Source of the DNA: Methylobacterium sp. 10
Lineage (GTDB): Bacteria > Pseudomonadota > Alphaproteobacteria > Rhizobiales > Beijerinckiaceae
Direction: 5' to 3'
NCBI RefSeq assembly: GCF_000519085.1
Contig: NZ_KI912577.1
Coordinates: 4,086,035-4,150,034, forward strand
Length of the DNA stretch: 64,000 bases
This document shows positions 8,997 to 18,465 of the stretch, in pieces (position 1 is the first letter of the stretch; every line of letters begins with the position of its first letter). The position numbers and the translations under genes are program-made. The notes beneath the pieces were generated by a model, which ran no database searches, was not told the DNA's origin, and saw only the letters and a list, made by a program, of their open reading frames with translations.

Positions 8997-9958
8997 CCCG
9001 TCAGCCGTCCTCCTCCCCGGTGGCTCCCGCCCTCCCCTCCGCCGACCTTCTGGTCCAGGCCGCTCCCCTGCCCGAGGCGAACGCGCCGCTTGCCGCGTCG
9101 CGCTCGCCCACCGCGCTGGCCCTCCGGCGCGGTCTGCATCACGGCGGCTTCATGATCGGCGCGGTGATCCTCGGCGGGATCGTCCTCGCGGCTCTGGCCG
9201 CGCCCCTGATCGCCCCGCACGACCCCTATGCCCAGGACGTCTCGCGCCGCCTGATCCCGCCGATCTGGAACGCGAAGGGGACGTGGGACCACGTGCTCGG
9301 TACCGACAAGCTCGGGCGCGATTATCTCAGCCGCCTGATCTACGGCAGCCAGATCTCCCTCCTCATCGGCATCGCGGCGGCCTGCATCTCCGGCCTGATC
9401 GGCACCGTGCTCGGCATCTGCGCGGGCTATTTCGGCGGCAAGGTCGATGCGGTTGTGAGCTACATCGTCACCACGCGCCTCGCCATGCCGGTGGTGCTGG
9501 TGGCGCTGGCCATGGCCTCCCTGGTGGGCGGCTCGCTCAAGGTGGTGGTGCTCGTCCTCGGCTTCCTGCTGTGGGACCGGTTCGCCGTGGTCACCCGCGC
9601 CGCCACCCGTCAGATCCGCGACCAGGACTTCATCGCGGCGGCCCGCGCCTCGGGCTTCTCGAATGCCCGGATCCTGTTCCAGGAGATCCTGCCCAACATC
9701 TTCAATGCCCTCATCGTCGTGGCGACCCTGGAGATGGCCCACGCGATCCTGCTGGAGGCGGCCCTGTCGTTCCTCGGCCTCGGCGTCCAGCCGCCCCTGC
9801 CCTCCTGGGGGCTGATGATCGCCGAGGGCAAGCCGTACATGTTCTTCCAGCCCTGGGTCATCACCATCCCGGGCGTCGCCCTCCTCGTCCTCGTGCTGGC
9901 CATCAACCTCCTCGGCGACGGATTGCGCGACGTCACGGCCCCCGAGGGGCGGCGCTGA
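8993..9958 (+). CDS. Peptide ABC transporter permease (DppC-like)
   Basis: A 321-residue inner-membrane permease of the DppC/OppC type and partner of the preceding gene. An unusually long cytoplasmic N-terminus of ~45 residues precedes the first helix. The LGTDKLGRDYLSRLIYG motif after the first periplasmic segment is diagnostic. The EAA loop is around DFIAAARASGFSNARILFQEILPN. The family's terminal LGDGLRD is present. Confidence 0.93.
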   Translation: MTRQPSSSPVAPALPSADLLVQAAPLPEANAPLAASRSPTALALRRGLHHGGFMIGAVILGGIVLAALAAPLIAPHDPYAQDVSRRLIPPIWNAKGTWDHVLGTDKLGRDYLSRLIYGSQISLLIGIAAACISGLIGTVLGICAGYFGGKVDAVVSYIVTTRLAMPVVLVALAMASLVGGSLKVVVLVLGFLLWDRFAVVTRAATRQIRDQDFIAAARASGFSNARILFQEILPNIFNALIVVATLEMAHAILLEAALSFLGLGVQPPLPSWGLMIAEGKPYMFFQPWVITIPGVALLVLVLAINLLGDGLRDVTAPEGRR

Positions 9959-10001
9959 GCGCCCCCTTCCCTCCCATTCCCACCCGACACCGAGCGGATC
10001 C

Positions 10002-11423
10002 ATGTCCCGACACGATGCGATCGCGCGCGCCGCGCGCCACTACGACGAGGGCGACTTCCTCAGCGTCCTGCATGATGCCGTCGCCCGCCCCACCGAGAGC
10101 CAGACCACCGGGCAATTGCCGGCGCTCCGTGCCTACCTCACCGACTTCCTCATGCCCGCCATCGCGCCGCTGGGCTTTGCCGGCCGCATCCTCGACAATC
10201 CCGACGGCGAGCACGGCCCCTTCCTCATCGCCGAGCGGCACGAGGGCGACGACCTGCCCACCGTACTGATCTACGGCCATGGCGACACCGTGCGCGGCTA
10301 TCCCGAACAGTGGCGCGCCGGCCTCGACCCGTGGGCGATCGTCGTCGAGGGCGACCGCTGGTACGGCCGCGGCACCGCCGACAACAAGGGCCAGCACATC
10401 ATCAATCTCGGGGCGCTCGAGGCGGTGATGGCGGCCCGGGACGGGCGCCTCGGCTTCAACACCAAGCTCCTCATCGAGATGGGCGAGGAATCCGGCTCGC
10501 CGGGCCTGCGCGATCTCTGCCGGGCCGAAGCGCGGGCGCTCGCCGCCGACGTGCTCATCGCCTCGGACGGGCCACGGGTGAGCGCGGAACGCCCCACGCT
10601 CTTCCTCGGCTCGCGCGGCGGCTACACGTTCGAGCTCGTCGTGAACCTGCGCGAGGGCAGCCATCATTCCGGCAATTGGGGCGGCCTGCTGCGCAATCCC
10701 GGCACGGTGCTTGCCAACGCCATCGCCACCCTTGTCGACGGGCGCGGCACGATCCTCCTCGATGCCCTGCGGCCGCCCGCGATCCCCGAGGGCGTGCGCG
10801 CGGCGCTCGCCGACATCGCGGTGGGGACCGATCCCACCGCGCCGACGATCGACGAGGAATGGGGCGAGCCCGGACTCAGTGCGGCCGAGCGCGTCTTCGG
10901 CTGGAACACCCTCGAAGTGCTGGCCTTCAAGACCGGCGACCCGGACGGCCCCCTCAACGCCGTGCCGCCCCACGCCAAGGCGACGCTGCAGCTGCGCTTC
11001 GTCGTCGGCACCGACTGGGAGAGCCTGATCCCGGCCGTGCGCGCCCATCTCGATGCGAAGGGCTTCCCCATGGTCGAGGTACGCGCTACCCGCTCCGAGG
11101 TGTTCCGCGCCACCCGGCTTCCCGTGGAGGATCCCTGGGTCGGCTGGGCGCTGGCCTCCATCGAGGCCAGCACGGGCAAGCGCCCGGCCCTGCTCCCCAA
11201 TCTCGGCGGTTCGCTGCCCAACGACGCCTTCTCCGAGATCCTCTGCCTGCCGACCCTGTGGGTGCCGCATTCCTACCCGGCCTGCCTCCAGCACGGGCCG
11301 GACGAGCACCTGCTCGGGCCGATGAGCCGCGAGGCGCTGATGCTGATGGCCGGCCTGTTCTGGGATCTCGGGGAGACCGGGCCCGGCATCCTGGCCGAGC
11401 GCGACGCGAAACGGGAGACCTGA
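10002..11423 (+). CDS. M20-family metallopeptidase
   Basis: A 473-residue zinc dipeptidase or aminoacylase of the M20 family. Metal-site motifs are present in order: YGHGDTV (His and Asp), GRGTADNKGQ (bridging Asp), EMGEESGS (catalytic Glu plus ligand Glu), a ligand Asp around ASDGPR, and a C-terminal His in CLQHGPDEH. A dimerisation domain lies between ~215 and ~340. No signal peptide, so cytoplasmic. Encoded between the permeases and the ATPase of a peptide importer, three bases before the next start, so it very likely hydrolyses the imported substrate. Exact specificity is unknown. Confidence 0.9.
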   Translation: MSRHDAIARAARHYDEGDFLSVLHDAVARPTESQTTGQLPALRAYLTDFLMPAIAPLGFAGRILDNPDGEHGPFLIAERHEGDDLPTVLIYGHGDTVRGYPEQWRAGLDPWAIVVEGDRWYGRGTADNKGQHIINLGALEAVMAARDGRLGFNTKLLIEMGEESGSPGLRDLCRAEARALAADVLIASDGPRVSAERPTLFLGSRGGYTFELVVNLREGSHHSGNWGGLLRNPGTVLANAIATLVDGRGTILLDALRPPAIPEGVRAALADIAVGTDPTAPTIDEEWGEPGLSAAERVFGWNTLEVLAFKTGDPDGPLNAVPPHAKATLQLRFVVGTDWESLIPAVRAHLDAKGFPMVEVRATRSEVFRATRLPVEDPWVGWALASIEASTGKRPALLPNLGGSLPNDAFSEILCLPTLWVPHSYPACLQHGPDEHLLGPMSREALMLMAGLFWDLGETGPGILAERDAKRET

Positions 11424-11426
11424 ACC

Positions 11427-13037
11427 ATGAGCCAGCCTGTCGTCAGCATCCGCAACCTCACCTTGGCCCTGCCCAAGGGAGCGGACCGGCCGCATGCGGT
11501 GGAGGACCTCTCCCTCGACCTGATGCCGGGCAAGATCCTCTGCGTCGTCGGCGAATCGGGCTCAGGCAAATCCATGAGCGCCTACGCGCTCACCGGCCTG
11601 CTGCCGCGCGCCCTCACGCCCGTCGCCGGCAGCATCGTCTTCGAGGGCCGCGACCTCCTCACCCTCGGCGAGCGCGACTGGCGGAGCTTGCGCGGGCGCC
11701 GCATCGCCATGGTGTTCCAGGAGCCGATGACGGCGCTCAACCCGGTCATGCGGATCGGCGACCAGATTGCCGAGATGTTCGAGGCGCACGGGCTCCTGAC
11801 GCCGGCCGAGCGAAGGGCCAAGGCCATCGCGCTCGCCACCGAGGTCGGCCTGCCCGATCCGGCCCAGATCGTACGCGCCTATCCGCATCAACTGTCGGGT
11901 GGCCAGCGCCAGCGCGCGATGATCGCCATGGCATTGGCGCTGGAGCCGTCGATCCTCGTCGCCGACGAGCCGACCACGGCGCTGGACGTCACGACCCAGG
12001 CGCAGATCCTGAAGCTCATCCGCGACTTGCAGCGGCGGCGGGGCATGAGCGTCCTGTTCATCACCCACGATTTCGGCGTCGTCGCGGACATCGCCGATCA
12101 TGTGGCGGTGCTCCAGCGCGGCAAGCTGGTGGAATCGGGCTCCGCCGACGAGGTCCTGAGGAACCCGCGGCATCCCTACACCAAGGCGCTGCTGGCGGCG
12201 GTGCCCAGCATCGTGCCCCCGGAGCGCGACTCACGGGAGGGCGCGCCCATCGCCCTCTCGGCCATCGGCCTGACGAAAACCTACACCTCGCGCCGGGGGC
12301 TGTTCGGGCCGCCGCGCATCGTCCACGCGGTCAAGGAGGTGGCCTTCGACGTCCGGCGCGGCGAGACCCTGGGGCTGGTCGGGGAATCGGGCTCGGGCAA
12401 ATCCACCACGGCGCGCCTCGCCATCCGGCTCATCGACCCCGACCGGGGCACCGTCCGCCTCGGTGCGCTGGATTACACGGCGCTGGGGCCGCGGGCGCTC
12501 CGCACCGAGCGCAAGCGTATCCAGATGATCTTCCAGGACCCCTTCGCCTCCCTCAACCCGCGCCGGACGGTGGAGCAGATCATCACCGCCGGCCCGATCG
12601 CTCATGGCGTTCCGGCCCGCGAGGCCAGGGCGCGGGCGCGGGAACTGCTCGATCTCGTGGGCCTGTCGTCCAGCGCCGCCGAGCGCTATCCCAACGCCTT
12701 CTCCGGCGGCCAGCGCCAGCGCATCGGCATCGCCCGGGCGCTCGCAATGGAGCCCGACGTGCTGGTGGCCGACGAGGCCGTCTCGGCCCTCGACGTGTCG
12801 GTCCAGGCCCAGGTGCTCGACCTTCTCGAGGATCTGAAGCAGCGCCTGAACCTCGCGATGCTGTTCATCACCCACGACCTGCGCGTCGCGGCCAAGATCT
12901 GCGACCGGATCGCGGTGATGCATCGCGGGGAGATCGTGGAACAGCGGCGGACCGCCGACCTGTTCCGCCGGCCGGACCATCCCTACACGCGCGATCTGCT
13001 CTCGGCCGTGCCCGGATTGCAGATGGACGTGGCCTGA
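11427..13037 (+). CDS. Double ABC ATPase of the peptide importer (DppD-DppF fused)
   Basis: A 536-residue protein with two complete nucleotide-binding domains. First (about 1-265): Walker A GESGSGKS at 42-49, signature LSGGQRQR, Walker B ILVADEPTTALD. Second (about 270-530): Walker A GESGSGKS, signature FSGGQRQR, Walker B VLVADEAVSALD. Each ends with the oligopeptide-transporter C-terminal segment (HPYTKALLAAVP and HPYTRDLLSAVP). In the second domain the Walker-B neighbourhood reads ADEAVSALD rather than ADEPTSALD; the catalytic Glu is retained. It powers the two permeases encoded upstream. Confidence 0.95.
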   Translation: MSQPVVSIRNLTLALPKGADRPHAVEDLSLDLMPGKILCVVGESGSGKSMSAYALTGLLPRALTPVAGSIVFEGRDLLTLGERDWRSLRGRRIAMVFQEPMTALNPVMRIGDQIAEMFEAHGLLTPAERRAKAIALATEVGLPDPAQIVRAYPHQLSGGQRQRAMIAMALALEPSILVADEPTTALDVTTQAQILKLIRDLQRRRGMSVLFITHDFGVVADIADHVAVLQRGKLVESGSADEVLRNPRHPYTKALLAAVPSIVPPERDSREGAPIALSAIGLTKTYTSRRGLFGPPRIVHAVKEVAFDVRRGETLGLVGESGSGKSTTARLAIRLIDPDRGTVRLGALDYTALGPRALRTERKRIQMIFQDPFASLNPRRTVEQIITAGPIAHGVPAREARARARELLDLVGLSSSAAERYPNAFSGGQRQRIGIARALAMEPDVLVADEAVSALDVSVQAQVLDLLEDLKQRLNLAMLFITHDLRVAAKICDRIAVMHRGEIVEQRRTADLFRRPDHPYTRDLLSAVPGLQMDVA

Positions 13038-13050
13038 AGCGCGAGAGACG

Positions 13051-13425
13051 TCACTTGCGCCAGGCGTCGATCCAGGAGGTCACCGGCTCGACCACGTAGG
13101 AGAGAAGCGAGGTGGCCCAGCCCCTCGCCCTCGCGCCGATCGATGGCTTGCCCTGCCGACGGGCCTCCGCCTCGGCCGCCTGGGCCACCAGCATCGCCGA
13201 GACGTACTGGTTCTCCAGGGATTTGCACTCGGCCAAGGCCGCCTTCTGCGCGGCATGGGTCGCCAAGCCGGCGGGTTGCCCGGAGAAGGCCTGCCGCACG
13301 CATTTGTGCCAGCGCCGTTCGAGGAGATCGAGATCGACCCCGGCAGCCGGCGCCTCCTGCGCCATAGCCTCTTGAGCCATGCCGCTCGTCGATGCCGCGA
13401 TGCCCGCCATGAATGCAGCCGCCAT
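13051..13425 (-). CDS. Secreted hypothetical protein
   Basis: About 124 residues from the ATG at 13425: a hydrophobic signal-peptide-like start (MAAAFMAGIAAS, cleavage probably near AQEA), then a mature domain with two Cys (in HKCVRQAF and AECKSLEN) that could form a disulfide, Ala-rich helices and a C-terminal hydrophobic stretch SLLSYVVEPV. No family recognised. Start uncertain: the frame is open further upstream and no good ribosome site is visible. Convergent with the peptide ATPase gene, 13 bases apart. Confidence 0.6.
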   Translation of the reverse strand: MAAAFMAGIAASTSGMAQEAMAQEAPAAGVDLDLLERRWHKCVRQAFSGQPAGLATHAAQKAALAECKSLENQYVSAMLVAQAAEAEARRQGKPSIGARARGWATSLLSYVVEPVTSWIDAWRK

Positions 13426-13483
13426 CAGGGCGTGAGGTTTCGCCCGGCGCCCAGGTCGCGGATATGTGGCCGGCCGGGGCTGG

Positions 13484-13663
13484 CTAGCGGGCAAGCGCCC
13501 GCGTCTCGTCGAGGACGGCTTCCACCGCAGCGATCGCATTTTCCAGCTCCGCGATGCGGCGCAACGTGCTGTCGGCCGGCATCGTTTCATGCTCCGCCGC
13601 TTCCAGGATCAGGGCGCGCTGGCGAGCTTTGAGACGGTCCAGGAGAGATTCGAGCTTAGGCAT
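13484..13663 (-). CDS. Small coiled-coil hypothetical protein
   Basis: A 59-residue charged, leucine-patterned protein (LESLLDRLKARQRALILEA, later IAELENAIAAVEAVLDETRA) expected to form one or two coiled-coil helices. It overlaps, in another frame, the upstream extension of the secreted hypothetical protein. I prefer this frame here because its amphipathic heptads look selected, while the extension is arginine/proline-rich noise. Function unknown. Confidence 0.45.
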   Translation of the reverse strand: MPKLESLLDRLKARQRALILEAAEHETMPADSTLRRIAELENAIAAVEAVLDETRALAR

Positions 13664-13906
13664 GAGCCGCACTTAACCGCACGTTGCGCGATCGACAACA
13701 TTTGTTTGCAAGGAAATTGACGTGCTGTTGGTGGAAACAGACCCTGAAACACAAGATTCCATCGGAGTGTGGCCAAGATGAACTAACGGCTGCGTATTTC
13801 ACCTCCGCCATCGGGCGTCCGGCGCGGGCGGCTCCGATCCGGCGCTGAACCTTTCCCACGGCCGCGGGTTCACAAAGCCTCGAGGCAACCCCCGGAACCC
13901 GTGATC

Positions 13907-14212
13907 ATGTCGAAGACGATGTCCGCCGATTTCAAGAGCCGCCGCGATGCCGAGACCGCAGTCGAGCACATCGTCCAGGAACACGGGATCGACCAGAGCG
14001 CCGTGACCATCGCTCCCGTCGGCGACGACAACACCGCCGGGACCGAGGCGGCACGGGCCGATATCGAGGATGGCCGCCTGAAGGAGGGTACCGAGGGCGA
14101 ACCCGCTCTGGAAGGCGAGATCCGCGTCACCGTCGCGTTCGATGACGGACTGACGGAGAAGGTGATGACCTCTTTCGAGACCTATGGCGGACGCGCGATC
14201 GACGCCGCCTGA
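13907..14212 (+). CDS. Small acidic hypothetical protein
   Basis: About 101 residues: an N-terminal segment with DFKSRRDAETAVEHIVQEHGI, a βα-like start similar to proteins with a heavy-metal-associated or general-stress βαβ fold, then an acidic, Gly/Glu-rich linker, then a β-rich end (IRVTVAFDDGLTEKVM). No family named with confidence. Starts at 13901 (GTG), 13907 or 13919 are possible. Convergent with the heme oxygenase gene, 13 bases apart. Confidence 0.65.
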   Translation: MSKTMSADFKSRRDAETAVEHIVQEHGIDQSAVTIAPVGDDNTAGTEAARADIEDGRLKEGTEGEPALEGEIRVTVAFDDGLTEKVMTSFETYGGRAIDAA

Positions 14213-14225
14213 TCCGCCTCGACGA

Positions 14226-14870
14226 TCAGTGCTGTGACGGTCCAGTCTGGCTGGAATCCGGCGGGAGGCCGGTGGTGAGCCAGAGCTTGAGGGCGTCGAA
14301 GGTCCAACGGGCGCCCTCGATCACGTGGCGGGGTTCGCCTTCCTTGCCGGATCGGTCGAGGAAGGCTCGGAACGAGGCCCACATCGCCCCCGTGTCCCGC
14401 TTGCCGTAGCCCTCGTAATAGGCGCAGCCGCCCGCGGCGATCTCCGCCCCGAGGCTGCGGCGGATGTGATGGGCGATGACTTGGCCGCCAAGGGTCGAGC
14501 CTTCCGTGACGTAGAGCGCGCCGAGAAGGCCGGGGCGGGTATGGAAGCCGGTGCCCGCCGCAAAGCGCGGCAGCGCCTCGATCATGTCCTGCGTCAGTCC
14601 GAAATGGACGAGGTCGCGTTCCAGCAGGTGCAGCTTGCCGCGCGGCTGCGCGAAGGCAGGCCCGAAGCTTGCGGCGACGGCGGGCTCGAAGACCCGATGG
14701 AACCCCCACCAGCGGGTGAGGAGAGCAAGGTATCCCTCCCGCGTCGCCATCCGCCGCCGCCAGTCGAGCCGGTGTTCCAGATCCTCGTGACTGTCGCGTG
14801 TTTCCTCGCGGAGCCGTTCGCTCAATGCCGGATGCGCGAGGTCGGTGGGGGTCTGCGCCGCAGGAATCAC
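14226..14870 (-). CDS. bphO: Biliverdin-producing heme oxygenase
   Basis: A 214-residue bacterial heme oxygenase that opens heme to biliverdin IXα, iron and CO. The proximal heme ligand is His28 in TRDSHEDLEH. The distal-helix glycine motif GSTLGGQ is present, as is a family-typical GLLGALYVTEGS. The start is a GTG at 14870 that overlaps the stop of bphP in a GTGA arrangement, so translation is coupled. The product supplies the phytochrome's chromophore, which makes the pair self-sufficient. Cytoplasmic. Confidence 0.9.
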   Translation of the reverse strand: MIPAAQTPTDLAHPALSERLREETRDSHEDLEHRLDWRRRMATREGYLALLTRWWGFHRVFEPAVAASFGPAFAQPRGKLHLLERDLVHFGLTQDMIEALPRFAAGTGFHTRPGLLGALYVTEGSTLGGQVIAHHIRRSLGAEIAAGGCAYYEGYGKRDTGAMWASFRAFLDRSGKEGEPRHVIEGARWTFDALKLWLTTGLPPDSSQTGPSQH

Positions 14871-17065
14871 GGCAGGCCGGCCGGCTCGGGTGCGCCGATC
14901 GAGGCTGTCATGATCACCCTCAAACCGGGTTGGTTGCTGGTGTTCTCGATGCTGCCGCCGAGGCGGTCGACCATGGCGTTGAGCATCCGCGTTCCGAAAC
15001 CGCTCCGCGTGCCGGTCTTGCCCCGGCCCTGATCGGCGACGATCAGCCGGAAACGGTTGCGGTGCTGTTCGAGGCTGATGGCGATCGGCCCGACGGCACC
15101 GGCATAGGCATATTTATTGGCGTTGATGACGAGCTCGGTCAGGATCAGGCCGATGCTCACCGCGGAGTCCGTGGGTATGGTCACCGGGGCGAAATCGGTG
15201 CTGAACTGATCCGCCCATTCGGGCCCCATCGACGACTTCATCTCCGTGACGAGATCCTCGAGGTAGCGCGCGAGATCGATCATCTCGACATTGTCGTCGC
15301 TGTAGAGCCGCCGATGGACCAGGGCCACGGCGGACAGGCGGCGCTGAGCTTCGCCCAGGGAATTGCTGAGATCCGCATTGCCCTCCGCCCTCGCCTGCAG
15401 GGACAGGAAGGCCGAGACGAGCTGAAGGCTGTTCTGGACGCGGTGGTTCACTTCCTTGATGAGGTAATCCTTCTGGACCAGCAGGCTCTCCTTGTCCGCC
15501 ACGGTGGCGGCGAGTTCGCGGTTGAGCTCGCGGATGCGCCGGGTCTGGCGCGCCTCGTACAATTCACGCACGATGCGCTGCGCCGCCTCGATCTCGGGCA
15601 GGGTCCAGGGCTTGGCATGGCCACGGACCTCCTCGGTCCAAGCCTCGAAAGAGGCGCGGGGGCTCAGGGTGTCGCCGACGGTGACGGCGGCCTTGTGCGG
15701 GTTGCCCGCCCAGTTCACGAGCTCGATCTGCTCGGCCCGGAACCACATCAGGATGATCGGCTCCTCTCCCGACAGGACCACGGCGAGGAGTCCGCTCGCC
15801 AGGGCGCGATAGGCGGCCGCGCGCGGGAATCGCTTGCTGAGGGCGTGGGTGTGGAAGGCCTGCGCCCCGCCCACCGTCCGGACCCAGGACGCGATCTCGC
15901 GCAGGTCGGCCTCCTCGGCGCAGCGTCCGGTATGGTGGAGATCCCTCGCCTGCAGGATGGCGAAGCCGTCGGCCCCGAGCATGCGGCGCAGATCCTCGCT
16001 CGTCTCGATGAGGATGTCGGAGAGCGGCGCTTCGCCCAGGACCTTTCCGGAGACCACGTCCTCGGCGCTACGCAGCTGGAGCCGCTCGCGGTAATTCTCG
16101 GCTTCCTCCCGCGACCTGATCTGGCGCGCGACGCTCCCCGCGAGAGCCTGGCAGGCCATCCGCTGTCCGAAGGCGAGGGTGCGGGGCGTGCGGTGGTGGC
16201 AGGCCACGAGCCCCCACAGGATGCCGTCCTTGACGATGGAGATCGAGGCCGAGGCCGCCACATCCATGTTGCGCAGATATTGAAGGTGGATCGGCGAGAC
16301 GCTGCGCAAGTCGATGTCGCTGAGGTCGAGCCGGGACAGCTCCTTCGGCCGGATCGGCTGCGGCGCATAGGCGACGTCGGGGATCACGCGGACACGGTTG
16401 CGGATGTAGAGCGCCCGCGCCTGTTTCGGGATGTCGGAGGCTGGGAAATGATGGTGCAGGAAGCTGCCGAGCTCGGGGACGCGACTCTCCGCGATGACCA
16501 CACCCGCATCGTCGTCGAGGAAGCGATAGACCATCACCCGGTCGAACCCGGTGACCTCGCGGAACGACGCCGCCGCCCGCTCACACAACGTCTTGAGGTC
16601 GGCGGCTCGCTCAAGGGCGCTCCCCGCACGGTCGAGCCAACCGAGCAGACTGGCGGCATCGGCCCATTGGGCGGATTGCGGTTCGAGCTGGATCAGCCAT
16701 TGGCCGTCCTGGAAGCGGGCGGTGGCATCCATCGCCGCGCGCAGGCCCTCGACCCGACCGATCACGATGGTCTCGTCCTGCGGCGCCTCGAGGAGGAGAG
16801 CGGCGTGGGACGCCCCGAGGAGTTCGGTTAGCGTCCGGCCGGTCCATTCTGCGGCCAGCATTCCCTCGATGTCGCCCGCGCCACCGACCACCCTCTGGTC
16901 GTCGGCATCCACGACCAGCAGAAGCCCGTGCGGCTGGATCGCCCCCGGAATATGGATCGGCTCGCGGTCGCAGACGGTCAGATCGGGACCGAGATCCGAG
17001 ACGTCGGCATTCCGGCGAGGATCTTGAGCAGGGTCGGCCGTCCGGGTGGCACTCAGTTGCGTCAT
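14867..17065 (-). CDS. bphP: Bacteriophytochrome histidine kinase
   Basis: Red/far-red photoreceptor kinase, 732 residues from the ATG at 17065 (17140, with a GGAAGGA upstream, is a credible alternative). Domain order: PAS with the biliverdin-binding Cys32 (TVCDREPIHIPG), GAF with PASDIP at 208-213 and His260 plus His290-291 around the chromophore, PHY with the tongue motif PRASF at 469-473, then a HisKA_2-type kinase with phosphoacceptor His541 in EVNHRVQNSLQ and an HATPase_c ending. The output is of the HWE/HisKA_2 class rather than the classic HisKA. No response regulator lies next to it, so the partner is elsewhere. Coupled to bphO downstream. Confidence 0.93.
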   Translation of the reverse strand: MTQLSATRTADPAQDPRRNADVSDLGPDLTVCDREPIHIPGAIQPHGLLLVVDADDQRVVGGAGDIEGMLAAEWTGRTLTELLGASHAALLLEAPQDETIVIGRVEGLRAAMDATARFQDGQWLIQLEPQSAQWADAASLLGWLDRAGSALERAADLKTLCERAAASFREVTGFDRVMVYRFLDDDAGVVIAESRVPELGSFLHHHFPASDIPKQARALYIRNRVRVIPDVAYAPQPIRPKELSRLDLSDIDLRSVSPIHLQYLRNMDVAASASISIVKDGILWGLVACHHRTPRTLAFGQRMACQALAGSVARQIRSREEAENYRERLQLRSAEDVVSGKVLGEAPLSDILIETSEDLRRMLGADGFAILQARDLHHTGRCAEEADLREIASWVRTVGGAQAFHTHALSKRFPRAAAYRALASGLLAVVLSGEEPIILMWFRAEQIELVNWAGNPHKAAVTVGDTLSPRASFEAWTEEVRGHAKPWTLPEIEAAQRIVRELYEARQTRRIRELNRELAATVADKESLLVQKDYLIKEVNHRVQNSLQLVSAFLSLQARAEGNADLSNSLGEAQRRLSAVALVHRRLYSDDNVEMIDLARYLEDLVTEMKSSMGPEWADQFSTDFAPVTIPTDSAVSIGLILTELVINANKYAYAGAVGPIAISLEQHRNRFRLIVADQGRGKTGTRSGFGTRMLNAMVDRLGGSIENTSNQPGLRVIMTASIGAPEPAGLP

Positions 17066-17470
17066 TCGTTCATTCGGTAACGTAGGTTGATCCTCGACAG
17101 CAGCGAGGCCGCTGGGCGATCCCCGCGAGTCTGTCGGCATCGCGGAAGAACGTCCTTCCGCACCACCCGGCTCGCACCTCCTGGAAGAAATCACTCCCCC
17201 GGTCCATCGGAGAAGAGGGCGGTTCGCATTGTCCCGCAACCCCCATGGCAGCGTTACGTAACGAAAAGCCGGTGCCCCTCAGGAGGTGGGCTGAGTGTTA
17301 TTTAGGAACGATCGGCAGCTTTGCCATATCCAACGAGATCGTAGTTTTCCGACAATCAATGTATGTATTCATACAGAGGAGATTGGTTTACCACATGGCA
17401 CATTGATCTAGGATGAACAACGTTCTGGAATGACTTGCCTAGTCTTTGCCGTGCCGATAGCCGGCGTCGA
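17066..17470. other. Intergenic region upstream of bphP
   Basis: About 400 bases between the bphP start and the stop of the deacetylase gene. The bphP side is GC-rich. 17300-17420 is clearly AT-richer and probably promoter-bearing, but I cannot name sites. No gene or strong palindrome seen. Confidence 0.5.
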
Positions 17471-18397
17471 TCAGGCGCCCATGAGCACCGACACGTGGGC
17501 GGCGACCGAATCGCCGAGCCCCTTGAGGTCGTAGCCGCCCTCCAGCACCGACACGATCCGACCGTCACAGGTGCGGTCGGCGATCTCCATCACCTGGGCC
17601 GTGGCCCAGGCGAAATCCTCGGCCTCCAGCATCAGGTTGGCCAGCGGGTCGCGCCAATGGGCGTCGAACCCGGCGGAGATGACGATCAGGTCGGGCTTGA
17701 ACGCCTCGAGACGGGTGAGGATGCGGCTTCGCATCGCCTCCTTGAAGGCGTCGCCGTCGGCGAAGGGCTTGAGCGGCGCGTTGACGATCGTGCCGTGCTC
17801 CCCCTCCTCGGAGACCGCGCCGCTGCCGGGATAGAGGGGCATCTGATGGGTCGAGCAGAACAGCACCGATGGGTCGGACCAGACGATATCCTGCGTGCCG
17901 TTGCCGTGATGCACGTCCCAATCGACGATGGCCACGCGCTCCGCCCCGTGGACCGTCCTGGCGTGAAGGGCGGCGATCGCCGCGTTGTTGAAGACGCAGA
18001 AGCCCATTGCCTTGGTGCGTTCCGCGTGATGCCCCGGTGGACGCATGGCCGAGAACGCGTTGCGCGCCGCGCCCGTCATCACGAGGTCGACGCCCTGCAC
18101 CGCGGCGCCTACGCCGCGCAGGACGCATTCCATGGTGCCGGGCGAGAGCACGGTATCCGAATCGAGATGGGCAAGGCCCTCGCTCGGCACCGAGCGGAGG
18201 ATGGTGCGCACCCATTCCTCGGGATGGGCGAGAAACACCGATTCGAGGGCGGCCACCTCGGGCGAGCGACGGTCGAGGCCGGAAAAGTCCTCCGTGGCGA
18301 GGGCCTCCCGAACCGCCTTCATGCGTTCCGGCCGCTCGGGATGCCCGTGCGGCGTGCGGTGCTCCAGCGAAGCCGCGTGATGGAACAGAACGGTCAT
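17471..18397 (-). CDS. Histone-deacetylase-family protein (AcuC/HdaH-like)
   Basis: A 308-residue zinc deacetylase of the arginase/deacetylase fold. The charge-relay and metal motifs are intact: RPPGHHAE (His pair), GFCVFNN, VDWDVHHGNGTQ (metal Asp/His), SAGFDAH (second metal Asp), and LEGGYD at the end. Bacterial relatives act on acetylated polyamines, acetoin-linked or acetylated protein substrates; the specific one cannot be read. Monocistronic by position. 68 bases separate it from the leftward phosphatase gene. Confidence 0.92.
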   Translation of the reverse strand: MTVLFHHAASLEHRTPHGHPERPERMKAVREALATEDFSGLDRRSPEVAALESVFLAHPEEWVRTILRSVPSEGLAHLDSDTVLSPGTMECVLRGVGAAVQGVDLVMTGAARNAFSAMRPPGHHAERTKAMGFCVFNNAAIAALHARTVHGAERVAIVDWDVHHGNGTQDIVWSDPSVLFCSTHQMPLYPGSGAVSEEGEHGTIVNAPLKPFADGDAFKEAMRSRILTRLEAFKPDLIVISAGFDAHWRDPLANLMLEAEDFAWATAQVMEIADRTCDGRIVSVLEGGYDLKGLGDSVAAHVSVLMGA

Positions 18398-18465
18398 CGG
18401 ACATCTCCCCTCGTCAATCTGGCATCAGGTATACCAGCTTAGTCGAGGGATGACAGGAGCGGGAA

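Noticed and set aside
10310..13099. A very long plus-strand frame (~930 codons) overlapping the M20 peptidase and ATPase genes
   Set aside because: It is the +1 shadow of real genes, rich in Arg/Pro/Gly and without any family similarity. The peptidase and ATPase frames carry complete motifs.
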